Below the pieces are notes generated by a model that was not told the origin of the DNA, searched no databases, and saw only the letters and a program-made list of their open reading frames with translations. From contig CANHHA010000001.1 of assembly GCA_947460825.1 (NCBI GenBank), forward strand, positions 149,572 to 213,571: 64,000 nucleotides of DNA, given 5' to 3'. Every line of letters begins with the position of its first letter. The first letter of the stretch is position 1. This DNA is from Flavobacteriales bacterium. GTDB lineage: Bacteria; Bacteroidota; Bacteroidia; Flavobacteriales_D; Crocinitomicaceae. Positions 1 to 10,820 of the stretch are shown here, one piece after another. The translations under genes and the position numbers were made by a program.

Positions 1-39
1 CGCAACGGTTACAAAGTTGATAAGGTACAAGATGCTTAA
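1..39 (+). CDS. possible 3' end of a CDS truncated by the window edge (..RNGYKVDKVQDA*)
   Basis: Open in-frame codons from base 1 to TAA at 37-39; too short to identify. Confidence 0.3.
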   Translation, partial: RNGYKVDKVQDA

Positions 40-100
40 TCATAATTTCGCGCAAAGATAGTTCCCACAACACTATCTTTTCACATAATTAACAATTATG

Positions 101-859
101 TTAAAATAAAAGTTTTAATTCTTCACTGGATGGGTAATTAATAAGCACTCCCCTATTTTTTCCTTGAAATACAAACAAACTGCCTGCACCATAGCCATTC
201 AGGTTCAATGTGTGATGTGCTTGTTTTATTTCGTCTGTAGAACTAAGCCCCCCAATACCGGTAATGGGAATCGAAAGTTGGCGTGTAATTTCAAACAGCA
301 ACTCCTGGTCCAATCCCATAAATGTTCCGTCTCGGTCTACTGATTGAATCAGCAGCTCACCGGCTCCATAGGCTTCCATTTGTTTAGCAAATTGAAAAAT
401 ATCCGTATTCGCTGTTTTTTTTGCATTTTGGTACACAAGCTTTTGTTTTCCTAAAAAAGTACGCTTAACATCAATACAAACAACGATAGTAGATCTCCCA
501 AAACGTTGACTGGCTTCCCTTACAAAGGCTGGATTAACGGCTGCTATCGAACCTAATACGACACGTTCCGCACCTACTTCTATGAGCTGTTGAATTTGAT
601 CTATGGTTGAAATTCCACCACCAACTGAAAATGGCATGTTCGCCTCCTCTCCTATTTCTCTTACCAAATCGATTGAGATGCAGCGATTTTCAATGCTTGC
701 ATTAATGTCTAACAACAACAATTCATCTGCTTTATACTCATTAAACAAATGCACCGCATGCATCGGATCACCGATATACGTAGGCGAAGAAAACTTAATT
801 GTTTTAACAAGGCCTTGACCTTGCAATAATAAACATGGAATTATTCGTGGACGATACAT
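101..859 (-). CDS. hisF: HisF-like imidazole glycerol phosphate synthase cyclase-type subunit in a surface polysaccharide locus
   Basis: HisF-like TIM barrel motifs (PFSVGGGIST, VVLGSIA, ITGIGGLSS); overlaps hisH; polysaccharide context rather than a his operon. Confidence 0.85.
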   Translation of the reverse strand: MYRPRIIPCLLLQGQGLVKTIKFSSPTYIGDPMHAVHLFNEYKADELLLLDINASIENRCISIDLVREIGEEANMPFSVGGGISTIDQIQQLIEVGAERVVLGSIAAVNPAFVREASQRFGRSTIVVCIDVKRTFLGKQKLVYQNAKKTANTDIFQFAKQMEAYGAGELLIQSVDRDGTFMGLDQELLFEITRQLSIPITGIGGLSSTDEIKQAHHTLNLNGYGAGSLFVFQGKNRGVLINYPSSEELKLLF

Positions 860-1476
860 GAATTAATGAAATTTGAAAGAATGCCTTGACCGTTTCCATG
901 ACTTTTTTCGGGATGAAATTGGAGTCCAATCAAGTGATTACGACACAATCCAGAAACAAATTCAATCCCATACGATGTAGTACATAAGACCTCTTCCTCC
1001 ATCGCTTCAACAACCCCAAAACCATGAACAAAATACATTTCATCTGAAGCGGAAATATCGGCAAGGATTTTATGGTCATTTTTTACAGTAAGGGTGTTCC
1101 ACCCCAGGTGAGGAATTTTAATACTCGGTTCAGTGTAGGCTTGTAAGTTAATGGTCTTGCATTTAAACCAACCTAACCCTTCACAATCGCCTTCTTCACT
1201 GAAAGATGTCATCAATTGCATTCCCAGACAAATACCAAGAATAGATCTTTTTTCTTCCAGTGCAAGGTAATTCAACACCTCGATTAACTCATTGCGTTTA
1301 AGTTGCTCCATGGCTTGACCAAAATGACCGACCCCAGGTAGAATTAAATGTGTTGCAGTCAAAAGTTCCGACGCCTTGTTACTAATAGTCACGGGAATAT
1401 TATGGGACGAAACAATTCGTTTAAGGGAATGAAGATTCCCCATGCCATAATCAACAATCACAATCTTTCTATTCAT
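841..1476 (-). CDS. hisH: HisH-like glutamine amidotransferase subunit
   Basis: Class I GATase motifs VDYGMGNLHS, GICLGMQL, LQFHPEKS. Confidence 0.9.
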   Translation of the reverse strand: MNRKIVIVDYGMGNLHSLKRIVSSHNIPVTISNKASELLTATHLILPGVGHFGQAMEQLKRNELIEVLNYLALEEKRSILGICLGMQLMTSFSEEGDCEGLGWFKCKTINLQAYTEPSIKIPHLGWNTLTVKNDHKILADISASDEMYFVHGFGVVEAMEEEVLCTTSYGIEFVSGLCRNHLIGLQFHPEKSHGNGQGILSNFINSCIVHE

Positions 1477-1477
1477 G

Positions 1478-2812
1478 TTATGATTGGGAAGAAATTGATT
1501 TAATTAGGCTTGCCAAACGTTCCACCTGAATTTTTCTAGAATATTGTTCAATGTCTCGCGAATCACAGGCAATATTCCCGGTCCGCAAAAACTCTTCCTG
1601 AAGGGATGTTAATACACGCTGTAAATGTTCCGCATCGGTTACCACAATTCCCCCATTCGTTTTCCGCAATACATCTGCTTGCAGTTGAGTGTTCCCATTC
1701 GACGATTCTTCTATTGAGAAATATCTCTTTCGTAGTGCTTCAGCAACAGGATCTTGCTCAAAACACAAAATAATTTGCCTTTTAATGGCCAAGTAATCGA
1801 ATATTTTAGTGCCTAGATAGGAATAATAATTAAACAGAATCATGACATGGTGTGAAGCAAGCGTTTTAAGCAACACTTGGTTTGGCATTTTGCTGTAGGT
1901 ATTCACTGTGCCAATCAAGCTCGGGTATTTACTGCGAATAAACTCATTAATCCATGTTGTTTTATTCGTACCATAGAAGTTTGCCTCTAAGGAGATTTCA
2001 TTGTTTTTCTTGAATAAATGTAGTTGTTCTAAAAATAACTCCAGTGGATGCCATTCATAGATCGTTCCAACAAAAGCAAAACGCAGCACCTTGTTTTGCG
2101 GTGTAATATTATACACCGATGCAAGGGCATCTGGATCATATCCATTCGGGATAATCTCCATGGGTAGTTTTGGTAAAATTTCGTTGATTTTCTGCTGGAC
2201 AAATGTTGAAACGGTAGTTGCGTAAATCGACTGACTTACAATGCGTTTCTCAATCGACTTCAACCATAACTTAACAAAATATGTCCGGGTATTTTCTTTG
2301 TGATGAGACCAGGGATCTCTATAATCAGCAATCCATGGCGTGTTATATTCTTTGCTTAATTTATTTGCATAATGAAACAATACAAACGGATCTCCTGTAG
2401 CAAGAATAAGATCAACTTTGTTTGACTTCAAATATCGATTTGCGGCATGATACACTTCAATTTTTGGTCCAACCGGTATGTAAAACTGAGCGACCTCTAG
2501 GATTGCTGAATTTGCCTTACGAACAAAGCGCCACTTACGCTCCCCCTTGTTCAGTAAGATGCGATTACTCAAATTCGGATGGTAGGGACTACGAATAATT
2601 GTACCCAATTCACTTTCTTCAATGATTTCGGAAGCGCTGGTACCCGGTGCGATATAATCCAGGTGATTTCCATACGAATTACTCCACTGCCGCGTGATCA
2701 CCACCGGATCGACGCCAAATTCCCGAAAATACTTATACCAGCTGAATGGACGGAGTCCACCTACCGATACGTAGGGAGGAAAGTCGTAGGCAAGGATTAA
2801 GACGCGGATCAT
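1478..2812 (-). CDS. glycosyltransferase
   Basis: N-terminal ILAYDFPPYVSVGGLRP motif and GT-B type C-terminal region. Confidence 0.75.
   Translation of the reverse strand: MIRVLILAYDFPPYVSVGGLRPFSWYKYFREFGVDPVVITRQWSNSYGNHLDYIAPGTSASEIIEESELGTIIRSPYHPNLSNRILLNKGERKWRFVRKANSAILEVAQFYIPVGPKIEVYHAANRYLKSNKVDLILATGDPFVLFHYANKLSKEYNTPWIADYRDPWSHHKENTRTYFVKLWLKSIEKRIVSQSIYATTVSTFVQQKINEILPKLPMEIIPNGYDPDALASVYNITPQNKVLRFAFVGTIYEWHPLELFLEQLHLFKKNNEISLEANFYGTNKTTWINEFIRSKYPSLIGTVNTYSKMPNQVLLKTLASHHVMILFNYYSYLGTKIFDYLAIKRQIILCFEQDPVAEALRKRYFSIEESSNGNTQLQADVLRKTNGGIVVTDAEHLQRVLTSLQEEFLRTGNIACDSRDIEQYSRKIQVERLASLIKSISSQS
2754..2799. repeat. 46-bp direct repeat, copy 1
   Basis: agtccacctaccgatacgtagggaggaaagtcgtaggcaaggatta, identical at 4857-4902. 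Confidence 0.9.
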
Positions 2813-2815
2813 GAA

Positions 2816-3232
2816 TCAAAGATACAAAATCCCATCGTGTAGCTGCCGATAGATTTCATTCAATTGATGCATAATAACCTCTGCTGCAAAACGACTTTTT
2901 GCTGTCTCACGGATTGTTTCCGGATCATAGCTATCCAACGATTGAATCATATGAATCAACCCCTTAGCGAAGGCCTCTGGACTACATTCCGTTACTATAC
3001 CCGTGTTTTGGGTAACGATATCCCTTACCCCTCCCGAATCTGTAACAACCACGGGTTTCCCCATCGCTTGCGCTTCAGCTATGGTCAAACCAAAGGTTTC
3101 TACGTTACTCGTTGAAAGAATCGGCAATAAATGGAATGAATTGTGAGGAGGCCTATAATTAGTCGATAATCCAATGTCCCCCTTTCTGTTCCTCCATGTG
3201 TTCTTAATACTTAGAAACCTACGAACGTACAC
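2816..3232 (-). pseudogene. C-terminal fragment of a GT4-family glycosyltransferase
   Basis: [34 protein letters not shown] closely matches the C-terminal part of the full-length GT at 7002..8180; N-terminal GT domain absent. Confidence 0.75.
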
Positions 3233-3291
3233 CAGCTAGCCCCATTGAATTTCCAACCTTGAACTTAGGAAGATCTTTTTGTTGAGTATTG

Positions 3292-4767
3292 TTAATTTTT
3301 ACGTTGGTAAATCAACTGAAAAGCATGAGCACGTGCTTTTGCGATATCACTTTGCATATCGGAAAGAACGGCCAAAGCTTTAATCATGGGCGAATGGTCG
3401 AAATTATCTATCAACCAATGGGTTCTTTGGCCATAAAAATAATTCTCAGAAATTTCCGCTTTAGCCAAATCGGAATAAACATCTACCAATGCGTAAAGTT
3501 CTGTTTCATTGACTTTGTTTTTCAAGAGCAGCTCCATTAATTGTTCTTCATTGCTTACGGAAACATTTTTGGGCATAGTTAACCGGTATTGACCATAGGT
3601 TGCGCAGAGTTCTAAAAGTTGGTTTTGGAAAGCCACGTATGGATTCCAAAGTTTTTGAATACCGACTCCGTTCTGCTCAAAATCATCGTAACCTCGAATC
3701 CCTAACTCTCGCATCGGTGTATCATAATCATCTTTGGACATGATTGCATAAAAATTGAGGGAAGTAGGGATCAAGGGGTTTTTATCGTCGTACTTACTAA
3801 CCAATAGGAAATTTTCACCGGTGGACCTAAGGTCTTCTCCTGCTTTTTCTAACAGAAGTATTTTAATCTGGTCTATGTTCCTAATAACCTCAATGGACGC
3901 TGCATTGATTTGAAGCATAGCAGCTTGTTTTACCTTATCGGCTTCGCTGAGGGAAAGGCCCATTTTTTGGCGTTGGTTAAATGAATTTAACATTCTGTCG
4001 CCGCGCTTTACGTAGTTCAGGGTTTTTACATGAACCATGTTTCCATAATTCAAATCATTCGAAATAATGCGTAAACTCCGGTTATCTCTCAAAAGCAAGA
4101 AACTACCGACAAGAATCAAAACGGCTAATTTGAAGATCGAATGATTGCCGATTAAATCAATGTTTTTGCGCTTCAAATATCCATAAGCAATAATTACAAA
4201 AGGAAGTGTACCAAGACCAATAATGATCATCTCATCAGTTCCAGGCCACTTCATCAGAAAAAATAGACTGGACAAGATTGTCACGGACAACCCTAAGAAG
4301 AAAATAGAACTTGAAACTGCAATTCTAGTGAATGGTGAACCCGCAGGTAAAAACGGTGCTCCAGCAGGTTTTACCATAAAACCTTTTAGCATAGAAACTA
4401 ACGACAAAATCCCTATTCCTAAAATGATCATTTCATTGCATCCAGGCCAATGCATTGTTTTGAAGAGGAATCCAATAATCAAGACCGCCAAGGACAAATA
4501 GGAACAGAAATTAAGCCACACAGCTTGTCGCGGAGTCAATCCTAAGGCGCTTTCCTTGGGAACTTGAAATGCTGCGATACATAGGATGGTTGCGGTAGAT
4601 TGTAAACTTATTATTAACAGCGAATTCGCTCCTGGCCAGTGCATGATTTTGAACAATAAACTGATAATCGAGGTTAAAATAATTACATAATAGGCAATAT
4701 CCATTATTTGTATCCCTTTTTCGGTGCTTAAAAAATGGCCTACTGAAGTTCCTTGTTTTCTTGACAT
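3292..4767 (-). CDS. membrane protein with three GldL-like transmembrane motifs and a large C-terminal soluble region
   Basis: Repeated LLFKIMHWPGAN / LFKTMHWPGCNEMIILGIG / LFFLMKWPGTDEMIIIGLG; start set at MSRKQG (4767) rather than the ORF start at 4863. Confidence 0.65.
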   Translation of the reverse strand: MSRKQGTSVGHFLSTEKGIQIMDIAYYVIILTSIISLLFKIMHWPGANSLLIISLQSTATILCIAAFQVPKESALGLTPRQAVWLNFCSYLSLAVLIIGFLFKTMHWPGCNEMIILGIGILSLVSMLKGFMVKPAGAPFLPAGSPFTRIAVSSSIFFLGLSVTILSSLFFLMKWPGTDEMIIIGLGTLPFVIIAYGYLKRKNIDLIGNHSIFKLAVLILVGSFLLLRDNRSLRIISNDLNYGNMVHVKTLNYVKRGDRMLNSFNQRQKMGLSLSEADKVKQAAMLQINAASIEVIRNIDQIKILLLEKAGEDLRSTGENFLLVSKYDDKNPLIPTSLNFYAIMSKDDYDTPMRELGIRGYDDFEQNGVGIQKLWNPYVAFQNQLLELCATYGQYRLTMPKNVSVSNEEQLMELLLKNKVNETELYALVDVYSDLAKAEISENYFYGQRTHWLIDNFDHSPMIKALAVLSDMQSDIAKARAHAFQLIYQRKN

Positions 4768-4810
4768 AATAGTATGAATTAATACTTGTAAAAGTATTAA
4801 AAAAACTAAC

Positions 4811-4915
4811 TCAACCTTTCTTTTGAAAAATTTTAAAATTCCTCGCACGGGGCAGAAGTCCACCTACCGATACGTAGGGAGGAAAGTCGTAGGCAAGGAT
4901 TAGGATTTTTTTCAC
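4811..4915 (-). pseudogene. N-terminal remnant of a glycosyltransferase gene (VKKILILAYDFPPYVSVGGLLP...)
   Basis: Contains a 46-bp exact copy (4857-4902) of 2754-2799, which encodes the N-terminus of the GT at 1478..2812; homology then ends. Confidence 0.7.
4857..4902. repeat. 46-bp direct repeat, copy 2
   Basis: Identical to 2754-2799. Confidence 0.9.
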
Positions 4916-4986
4916 AACTCTAAAAGTAATCATTCTAAACAAACGAATTAAAACTATATCTTCGTAGATTAACGAAATCGACAGCA

Positions 4987-6096
4987 TTGAAGAAAGCACT
5001 CATTACCGGGGTCACAGGGCAAGACGGAGCATATCTCGCAGAACTCCTGCTTGAAAAAGGGTACGAAGTCCATGGAATCAAGCGAAGATCCTCTTTGTTT
5101 AATACAGAAAGGATTGATCATTTGTACAAGGATTTGCACGAAAAAAATGTGCGCTTCATTCTGCATTACGGTGATTTGTCTGATTCAATGAACATTACCC
5201 GAATTATTCAAGAAGTGCAGCCTGATGAAATTTATAATCTCGGTGCCATGTCGCATGTCAAAGTGAGTTTTGAAACACCTGAATATACAGCTGATGTCGA
5301 TGGAATAGGTACCTTGAGAATTTTAGAAGCAGTGCGCTTGTTAGGACTTGATAAAACAAGGATATATCAAGCTTCAACTTCTGAATTGTATGGTTTAGTT
5401 CAGGAAGTGCCCCAATCTGAAAAAACACCCTTCTATCCAAGAAGTCCGTATGCTGTTGCTAAGCAATATGCTTATTGGATTACGGTAAATTATAGAGAAG
5501 CATACAACATGTATGCATGCAATGGAATTCTTTTTAATCACGAGTCGCCTCGCCGCGGAGAAACTTTTGTTACGCGCAAAATCACACGTGCAGCAGCACA
5601 AATATCTCTAGGATTACAGAATTGCTTGTACCTCGGAAATCTCGATGCACAGCGTGATTGGGGACACGCCAAGGATTATGTGGAAGCGATGTGGAGAATG
5701 CTTCAACAAAATCAGCCAGAAGATTTTGTTATTGCAACAGGTGTGACTACTACTGTAAGAGAATTTGCACGTATGGCTTTTGAAGAAGCGGGAATTTATT
5801 TACGATTCGAAGGAAGTGGCGCGGACGAAATAGGTTTAGTGGAAAAACTTGATTCAAAGGTCACATGCTTGGAAATAGGGCAAGTAGTGTTAAAGGTGGA
5901 TGCAACTTATTTTAGACCAACTGAAGTGGAATTGCTTATTGGAGATCCAACGAAAGCAAAAACGAAATTAGGCTGGGAACCAAAATATGATTTGAATGCC
6001 TTAGTGAAAGAAATGATGCTTGCTGATCTTGCGTATTTTGAAAGAGAAAAATACCTCGAAGAAGGTGGTCATAAACGCTTTAGTCCGAATGAATAA
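4987..6096 (+). CDS. gmd: GDP-mannose 4,6-dehydratase
   Basis: [53 protein letters not shown]. Confidence 0.95.
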   Translation: MKKALITGVTGQDGAYLAELLLEKGYEVHGIKRRSSLFNTERIDHLYKDLHEKNVRFILHYGDLSDSMNITRIIQEVQPDEIYNLGAMSHVKVSFETPEYTADVDGIGTLRILEAVRLLGLDKTRIYQASTSELYGLVQEVPQSEKTPFYPRSPYAVAKQYAYWITVNYREAYNMYACNGILFNHESPRRGETFVTRKITRAAAQISLGLQNCLYLGNLDAQRDWGHAKDYVEAMWRMLQQNQPEDFVIATGVTTTVREFARMAFEEAGIYLRFEGSGADEIGLVEKLDSKVTCLEIGQVVLKVDATYFRPTEVELLIGDPTKAKTKLGWEPKYDLNALVKEMMLADLAYFEREKYLEEGGHKRFSPNE

Positions 6097-7012
6097 AACA
6101 GCCAAAATTTATGTAGCAGGTCACAACGGAATGGTAGGATCAGCAATAGTGCGCAAATTACAGCACGAGGGATACACCAATTTGTTGCTGCGTTCATCCA
6201 AAGAATTGGATTTGAGAAATCAAGAAGCAGTGAATCAGTTTTTTGAAACGGAACGACCAGAATATGTTTTTTTAGCTGCGGCAAAGGTGGGTGGAATTCA
6301 CGCGAACAATACATTTAAGGCGGATTTTATCTACGAAAACTTGATGATGGAATGTAATGTGATCCATGCGGCGTATCAAACAGGCGTTCAAAAACTGCTC
6401 TTTTTAGGCTCTTCGTGTATCTATCCAAAGTTTGCTGAACAACCCATTTCAGAAGACAGCTTGTTGACAGGAGCCTTGGAACCAACAAATGAACCTTATG
6501 CCCTAGCAAAGATCGCAGGATTAAAAATGTGTGATTACTACCGAGAGCAATATGGTTGCGATTTCATTTCGTTGATGCCAACCAATCTGTATGGACCAAA
6601 TGATAATTATGATTTACAGAATTCTCATGTGATACCGGCAATGCTGCGTAAATTTCACGAAGCAAAGGAAGCAAATAAACCCACAGTTGAACTGTGGGGA
6701 ACAGGTTCCCCACGCCGAGAGTTTTTGCATGTGGATGACTTGGCCGATGCTTGCAACTATTTCATGTTGAATCATTCAGAAGCTGGCCACATCAATATTG
6801 GCACAGGGGAAGATATTTCGATTAAAGAATTGGCTGAGATGATTCAAAATATAGTTGGCTATACAGGTGAAATCAGTTGGAATACTCAATACCCTGACGG
6901 AACACCACGAAAATTATTGAATGTGGATAAGGCAACGAAGTTGGGATGGCATCCTTCAATTTCTCTTCAAAAAGGACTAATTGATGTTTATACAAAAAAA
7001 TTCATTTGTTGA
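6089..7012 (+). CDS. fcl: GDP-L-fucose synthase
   Basis: [32 protein letters not shown] at 6089 overlaps the gmd end. Confidence 0.95.
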   Translation: MNKTAKIYVAGHNGMVGSAIVRKLQHEGYTNLLLRSSKELDLRNQEAVNQFFETERPEYVFLAAAKVGGIHANNTFKADFIYENLMMECNVIHAAYQTGVQKLLFLGSSCIYPKFAEQPISEDSLLTGALEPTNEPYALAKIAGLKMCDYYREQYGCDFISLMPTNLYGPNDNYDLQNSHVIPAMLRKFHEAKEANKPTVELWGTGSPRREFLHVDDLADACNYFMLNHSEAGHINIGTGEDISIKELAEMIQNIVGYTGEISWNTQYPDGTPRKLLNVDKATKLGWHPSISLQKGLIDVYTKKFIC

Positions 7013-8180
7013 CACTTGAGTAATAACTTATTAGTCGTTGATAGATCTTCTCTGAATAGAATTTTGAAAAGGTTTTTTGTCTGATATACTCATGATCGTA
7101 CTTTGAAACATTTTGTTGTATTTGAATGAGCCCATCTGCCAGTTCGTCAATTGAATGATCAGTAATAATACCAGTTTCTGCATCAACAATATCTCTAACC
7201 CCGCCTGAGTCTGTTACAACTACGGGTTTTCCCATGGCTTGAGCCTCTGCGACTGTCAAACCGAATGTTTCCAGTTGACTGGTACTTACTAAAACATGAT
7301 GTTTTGAAATTTGCTCACGAACCTCTGCTCGACTCAATCTAGGCAAAAACAAGACAGAATTTTGAATACCAAATTGGCGAACCATTTCGGACAATCTTTC
7401 TTTTTCAGAACCTTCACCAGCAATCGTCAATTTAGAATTTGGATAAACTTTAAGCAACTCGCAACAAGCTGTTAACAAAAGATCGACGTTCTTTAAAGGA
7501 ATCAAATTGCAGATAATAATGTATAAAAACTCATCCTTTACGCAATTCTGAGTCAATGGAGACTTAAAAAAAGAAGTATCAACAACATTGGAGAGAACCT
7601 CATATCGTTGGTTAGATTCAATACAATACTGTTGCAATGTTTTTTCCAATGCAAAACGACTTACAAAAAACACATTCTGTGCAGACTGATACACCGACTT
7701 TATGATTTTTATATCTTGACGTGAATATTGTTCTGGATTGAAAATAAGCCCAGATGTATGTTCCGTATGAAAAAACGGTTTGCCAAATTTTTCACCCAAG
7801 TGCATCGCTATGAATCCACCCATAAATAGTGCATGGCTATGAATAAGATCAAAATCTGCTGCATTGATTTTATACTTTGCAAATGCTTTTATGGAAAATC
7901 TCAATAACTTTTGGTAAGCAATACCTCTAAATCCGGGTAGAGTTGGCGTAACACCAACACGAATAACATCTACTCCACTTCGCTTTGTTTTTTGACACGT
8001 ATCTTTTTGATTCAATGATTCTAAAAATGTACCCATTAAGAAGGTATGCAGCACAGTCACTCGATGACCAGCTTTAATTAACATCTGCGCCTGCTCTTCC
8101 ACGAAAGATCCATTAGTAGGATGCTGATCATCAGGATACCACGAAGCCACAATCAATATATTCAATGGTCTAGCGCTCAT
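7002..8180 (-). CDS. GT4-family glycosyltransferase
   Basis: GT4 motifs [29 protein letters not shown]. Confidence 0.85.
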   Translation of the reverse strand: MSARPLNILIVASWYPDDQHPTNGSFVEEQAQMLIKAGHRVTVLHTFLMGTFLESLNQKDTCQKTKRSGVDVIRVGVTPTLPGFRGIAYQKLLRFSIKAFAKYKINAADFDLIHSHALFMGGFIAMHLGEKFGKPFFHTEHTSGLIFNPEQYSRQDIKIIKSVYQSAQNVFFVSRFALEKTLQQYCIESNQRYEVLSNVVDTSFFKSPLTQNCVKDEFLYIIICNLIPLKNVDLLLTACCELLKVYPNSKLTIAGEGSEKERLSEMVRQFGIQNSVLFLPRLSRAEVREQISKHHVLVSTSQLETFGLTVAEAQAMGKPVVVTDSGGVRDIVDAETGIITDHSIDELADGLIQIQQNVSKYDHEYIRQKTFSKFYSEKIYQRLISYYSSVNK

Positions 8181-9081
8181 GCATACCGATTTTCAGTTGG
8201 TTTAAAAAGATCTTTGGTAATTCTGTTACTAAATACCATGAGGGTTTATGAAACATGGCTTTTAACCAGATGTTGAGAGCAATTAAATATTGACCATTTT
8301 GACGAGTTTGATAAAGAAACATTCTATATTTTCTATCCATATAATCACGGATATCATATTTAGATATCACAGGACTCAATAGTAGTGAATAATTCTCATA
8401 CATGTGTTGTATCATACTCAGATGGTCTTTGACACGTTTCATAGATATCTTTGAATTAACACTTCGCCCAGGGTGTTCTGCCAAGACATTGGTGAAAGAT
8501 GACAGTTGATAGAATGGATAAGACATAGCTAAGCGAATCCACAGATGAGTATCTTCCCAGTAAGATTTTTTAAAGACTTCTGCAAACCTGTGTTGATCAA
8601 AACACTCGCGATGAATGCAAACACTTATAGGAGTAATGATCGTCTGCCTCAATATGTAAAGGGCGGGATGTTCGTCTGCTGAAGGGTCATAAAGAGGTTT
8701 TTTGATCAATTCACCATTGCGTTCCTCATACCCACCGGTGATTAAAAAGCTGGGGCCCGGATTCTCTTGGTCTATGAATTGAGAAAAGGATTCTAGGTGA
8801 TTAGGTAAAAAATAATCGTCACTATCCAAAAAACAAATCCATTCACCGGAGGCATGTCTCATACCATTATTTCGAGCAGCACTTCTTTCAGCATTGTCTT
8901 GATAAAGATACCTTACTCGATCATCAAGAAAAGATTCAACAATTTCCTTTGTATTGTCGGTAGAACCGTCGTCAACAACTATTAGTTGCCAGTTCGTATA
9001 GTTCTGATCTATAACACTATTAATTGTTTTAGATATTAATTGGGCACGATTATATGTTGGTAATATAATAGAAAAAGTCAT
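8170..9081 (-). CDS. GT2-family glycosyltransferase
   Basis: FSIILPTYNRAQLISKTINSVIDQNY, VVDDGSTDNT, FLDSDDY. Confidence 0.9.
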   Translation of the reverse strand: MTFSIILPTYNRAQLISKTINSVIDQNYTNWQLIVVDDGSTDNTKEIVESFLDDRVRYLYQDNAERSAARNNGMRHASGEWICFLDSDDYFLPNHLESFSQFIDQENPGPSFLITGGYEERNGELIKKPLYDPSADEHPALYILRQTIITPISVCIHRECFDQHRFAEVFKKSYWEDTHLWIRLAMSYPFYQLSSFTNVLAEHPGRSVNSKISMKRVKDHLSMIQHMYENYSLLLSPVISKYDIRDYMDRKYRMFLYQTRQNGQYLIALNIWLKAMFHKPSWYLVTELPKIFLNQLKIGMHER

Positions 9082-9175
9082 TTTTAAAGCTTCATATTAA
9101 TTGTTATTCACGATTAGAAAGCTATTTAATATTTTCAAATATTTGTTGATTACAAATTACTAGGCGGCTTAGTTG

Positions 9176-9871
9176 TTAATATAGAATTGAAGTCGAATTG
9201 TCCTTTTCAATAAATGTTTTATAATCAAAGCGTCTTAAATAATCAATAATATTTTGATGTTCATTATATGTAATATGGGCATGCTCAAAATGGATAATCT
9301 TAGGCTTTACGATATTAAAATCAATAGAACAAATCAAATTATTTTCATATCCTTCTACATCAATCAATAAAAGATCAAAATCTAAAAGCTCATGTTTTTT
9401 ACAAATATTTTCCAACGTGTCGCATGGAACCTGAATCGTTTCAATTGAATTGATATAATTTGACCTTGATAAGATACCTTTATGGGGTGTTACAGTGCTG
9501 AATAATTTATTAGAATCTAAACTTGGGTCATTACTGAAAGAAAGTGAAATTTCACCTTTAAAATCGGCAATTGCCATGTTTTCAAAAATGAGATTATCTC
9601 TGTCAATATAGTTTTTCCGTAAAAGTTTATTAACTTTCGGCTCAGGTTCAATTAATACTCCATTCCAATTATATTTTTTAACGAATTCATGAATTGGATC
9701 ACAACTAATTCCATCATTCTCACCTATTTGTATAAATTTGAGTTTAGGTTCTTTTTTACAAATTTTATTAATAAGCAAATCAAAGAATTCACCATCCTTT
9801 TTAAATTTTTCACCTAAATACATATGTAATCTCCAGGAGAAAGGGATCATTTTTTTAATAACGTTTATCAT
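9176..9871 (-). CDS. FkbM-family methyltransferase
   Basis: FIQIGENDGISCDP, LLIDVEGYE. Confidence 0.8.
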   Translation of the reverse strand: MINVIKKMIPFSWRLHMYLGEKFKKDGEFFDLLINKICKKEPKLKFIQIGENDGISCDPIHEFVKKYNWNGVLIEPEPKVNKLLRKNYIDRDNLIFENMAIADFKGEISLSFSNDPSLDSNKLFSTVTPHKGILSRSNYINSIETIQVPCDTLENICKKHELLDFDLLLIDVEGYENNLICSIDFNIVKPKIIHFEHAHITYNEHQNIIDYLRRFDYKTFIEKDNSTSILY

Positions 9872-9881
9872 TCGTAGTTTT

Positions 9882-10820
9882 TTAAATGTATTTTTTTATT
9901 GATTCTTTGATTTTGTTGTCTTTAACAAATAGAAAATCAGTTACTTCATTTATTGATTCAATATCATTAACAGAATTTAGCTTATTTAAAAGTTTGCCGC
10001 TCCACCTATCAGAAAACAAAGCAAAACATTGGTAATTGAAATCTTTTAAAGTATTAAAAATTACATTGAAGTTTTTTGATTTATCATTAATTTCAATTAT
10101 TAAAGTTGGTGACAATGATTCAATAACATTAATTGCTCCACTTATCATCTCCTTTTCATGTCCCTCAATATCAACTTTAATAAAAATATCTTTTGTTGTA
10201 ATTCCATTTTCTTTTATGAATGAATCGAGTGTTATTGTTTCAATAGAAAGAGATTTAATAAATTCCGTTTCTAAATTATCATTGATTGAACTTTTATAGC
10301 TTGAAGAATCAATATTAAATGTTACGTGTCCATTTTTGTTTGATATTCCCTTTCGAATTATTTGGTAATTGTTGTAATTATTTAATTTACAGCGAGACTC
10401 ATTAATATCGCTTACTTCATTATTTGGTTCAAACATATAAGTTTGTTGACCATTAGATAATGCTAACAAAGATCGCATACCCAAATTTGCTCCAATGTCT
10501 ATGTAAAGACAGTCTTTTCCAATTGCTTTTAGGATTTCATTTTCAACAATTGCGATGCCAGGTGAATACCATTTATAGTCCAAAGCGAACTGAAGAGTTT
10601 TATAATCGTCCGGATTAATTTTGGTCTTGATAATTTTGCCGTTTCTCAATTTTATTTTCCAATCAATTTTTTTTCGAGGAATTTTAACATATTGATGTAA
10701 CACATTTATTACTCGTGGACCTGATCTTTCATAAATGAAGTTGTAAAGTTTGATCATGTAAGGCAAATAGAGCGAGATCGAAATGATGCTACATGTCAAT
10801 TTTAATAGTTGTTTTTTCAT
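9882..10820 (-). CDS. FkbM-family methyltransferase
   Basis: CLYIDIGANLGMRSLLAL, IFIKVDIEGHEKEMI. Confidence 0.85.
   Translation of the reverse strand: MKKQLLKLTCSIISISLYLPYMIKLYNFIYERSGPRVINVLHQYVKIPRKKIDWKIKLRNGKIIKTKINPDDYKTLQFALDYKWYSPGIAIVENEILKAIGKDCLYIDIGANLGMRSLLALSNGQQTYMFEPNNEVSDINESRCKLNNYNNYQIIRKGISNKNGHVTFNIDSSSYKSSINDNLETEFIKSLSIETITLDSFIKENGITTKDIFIKVDIEGHEKEMISGAINVIESLSPTLIIEINDKSKNFNVIFNTLKDFNYQCFALFSDRWSGKLLNKLNSVNDIESINEVTDFLFVKDNKIKESIKKYI

Noticed and set aside
101-1476. HisF/HisH as histidine biosynthesis operon
   Set aside because: No other his genes nearby; surrounded by polysaccharide genes.
2754-4902. 46-bp direct repeats as target-site duplications of an insertion sequence
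   Set aside because: Far longer than usual TSDs, lie within homologous GT start sequences, and no transposase lies between them.
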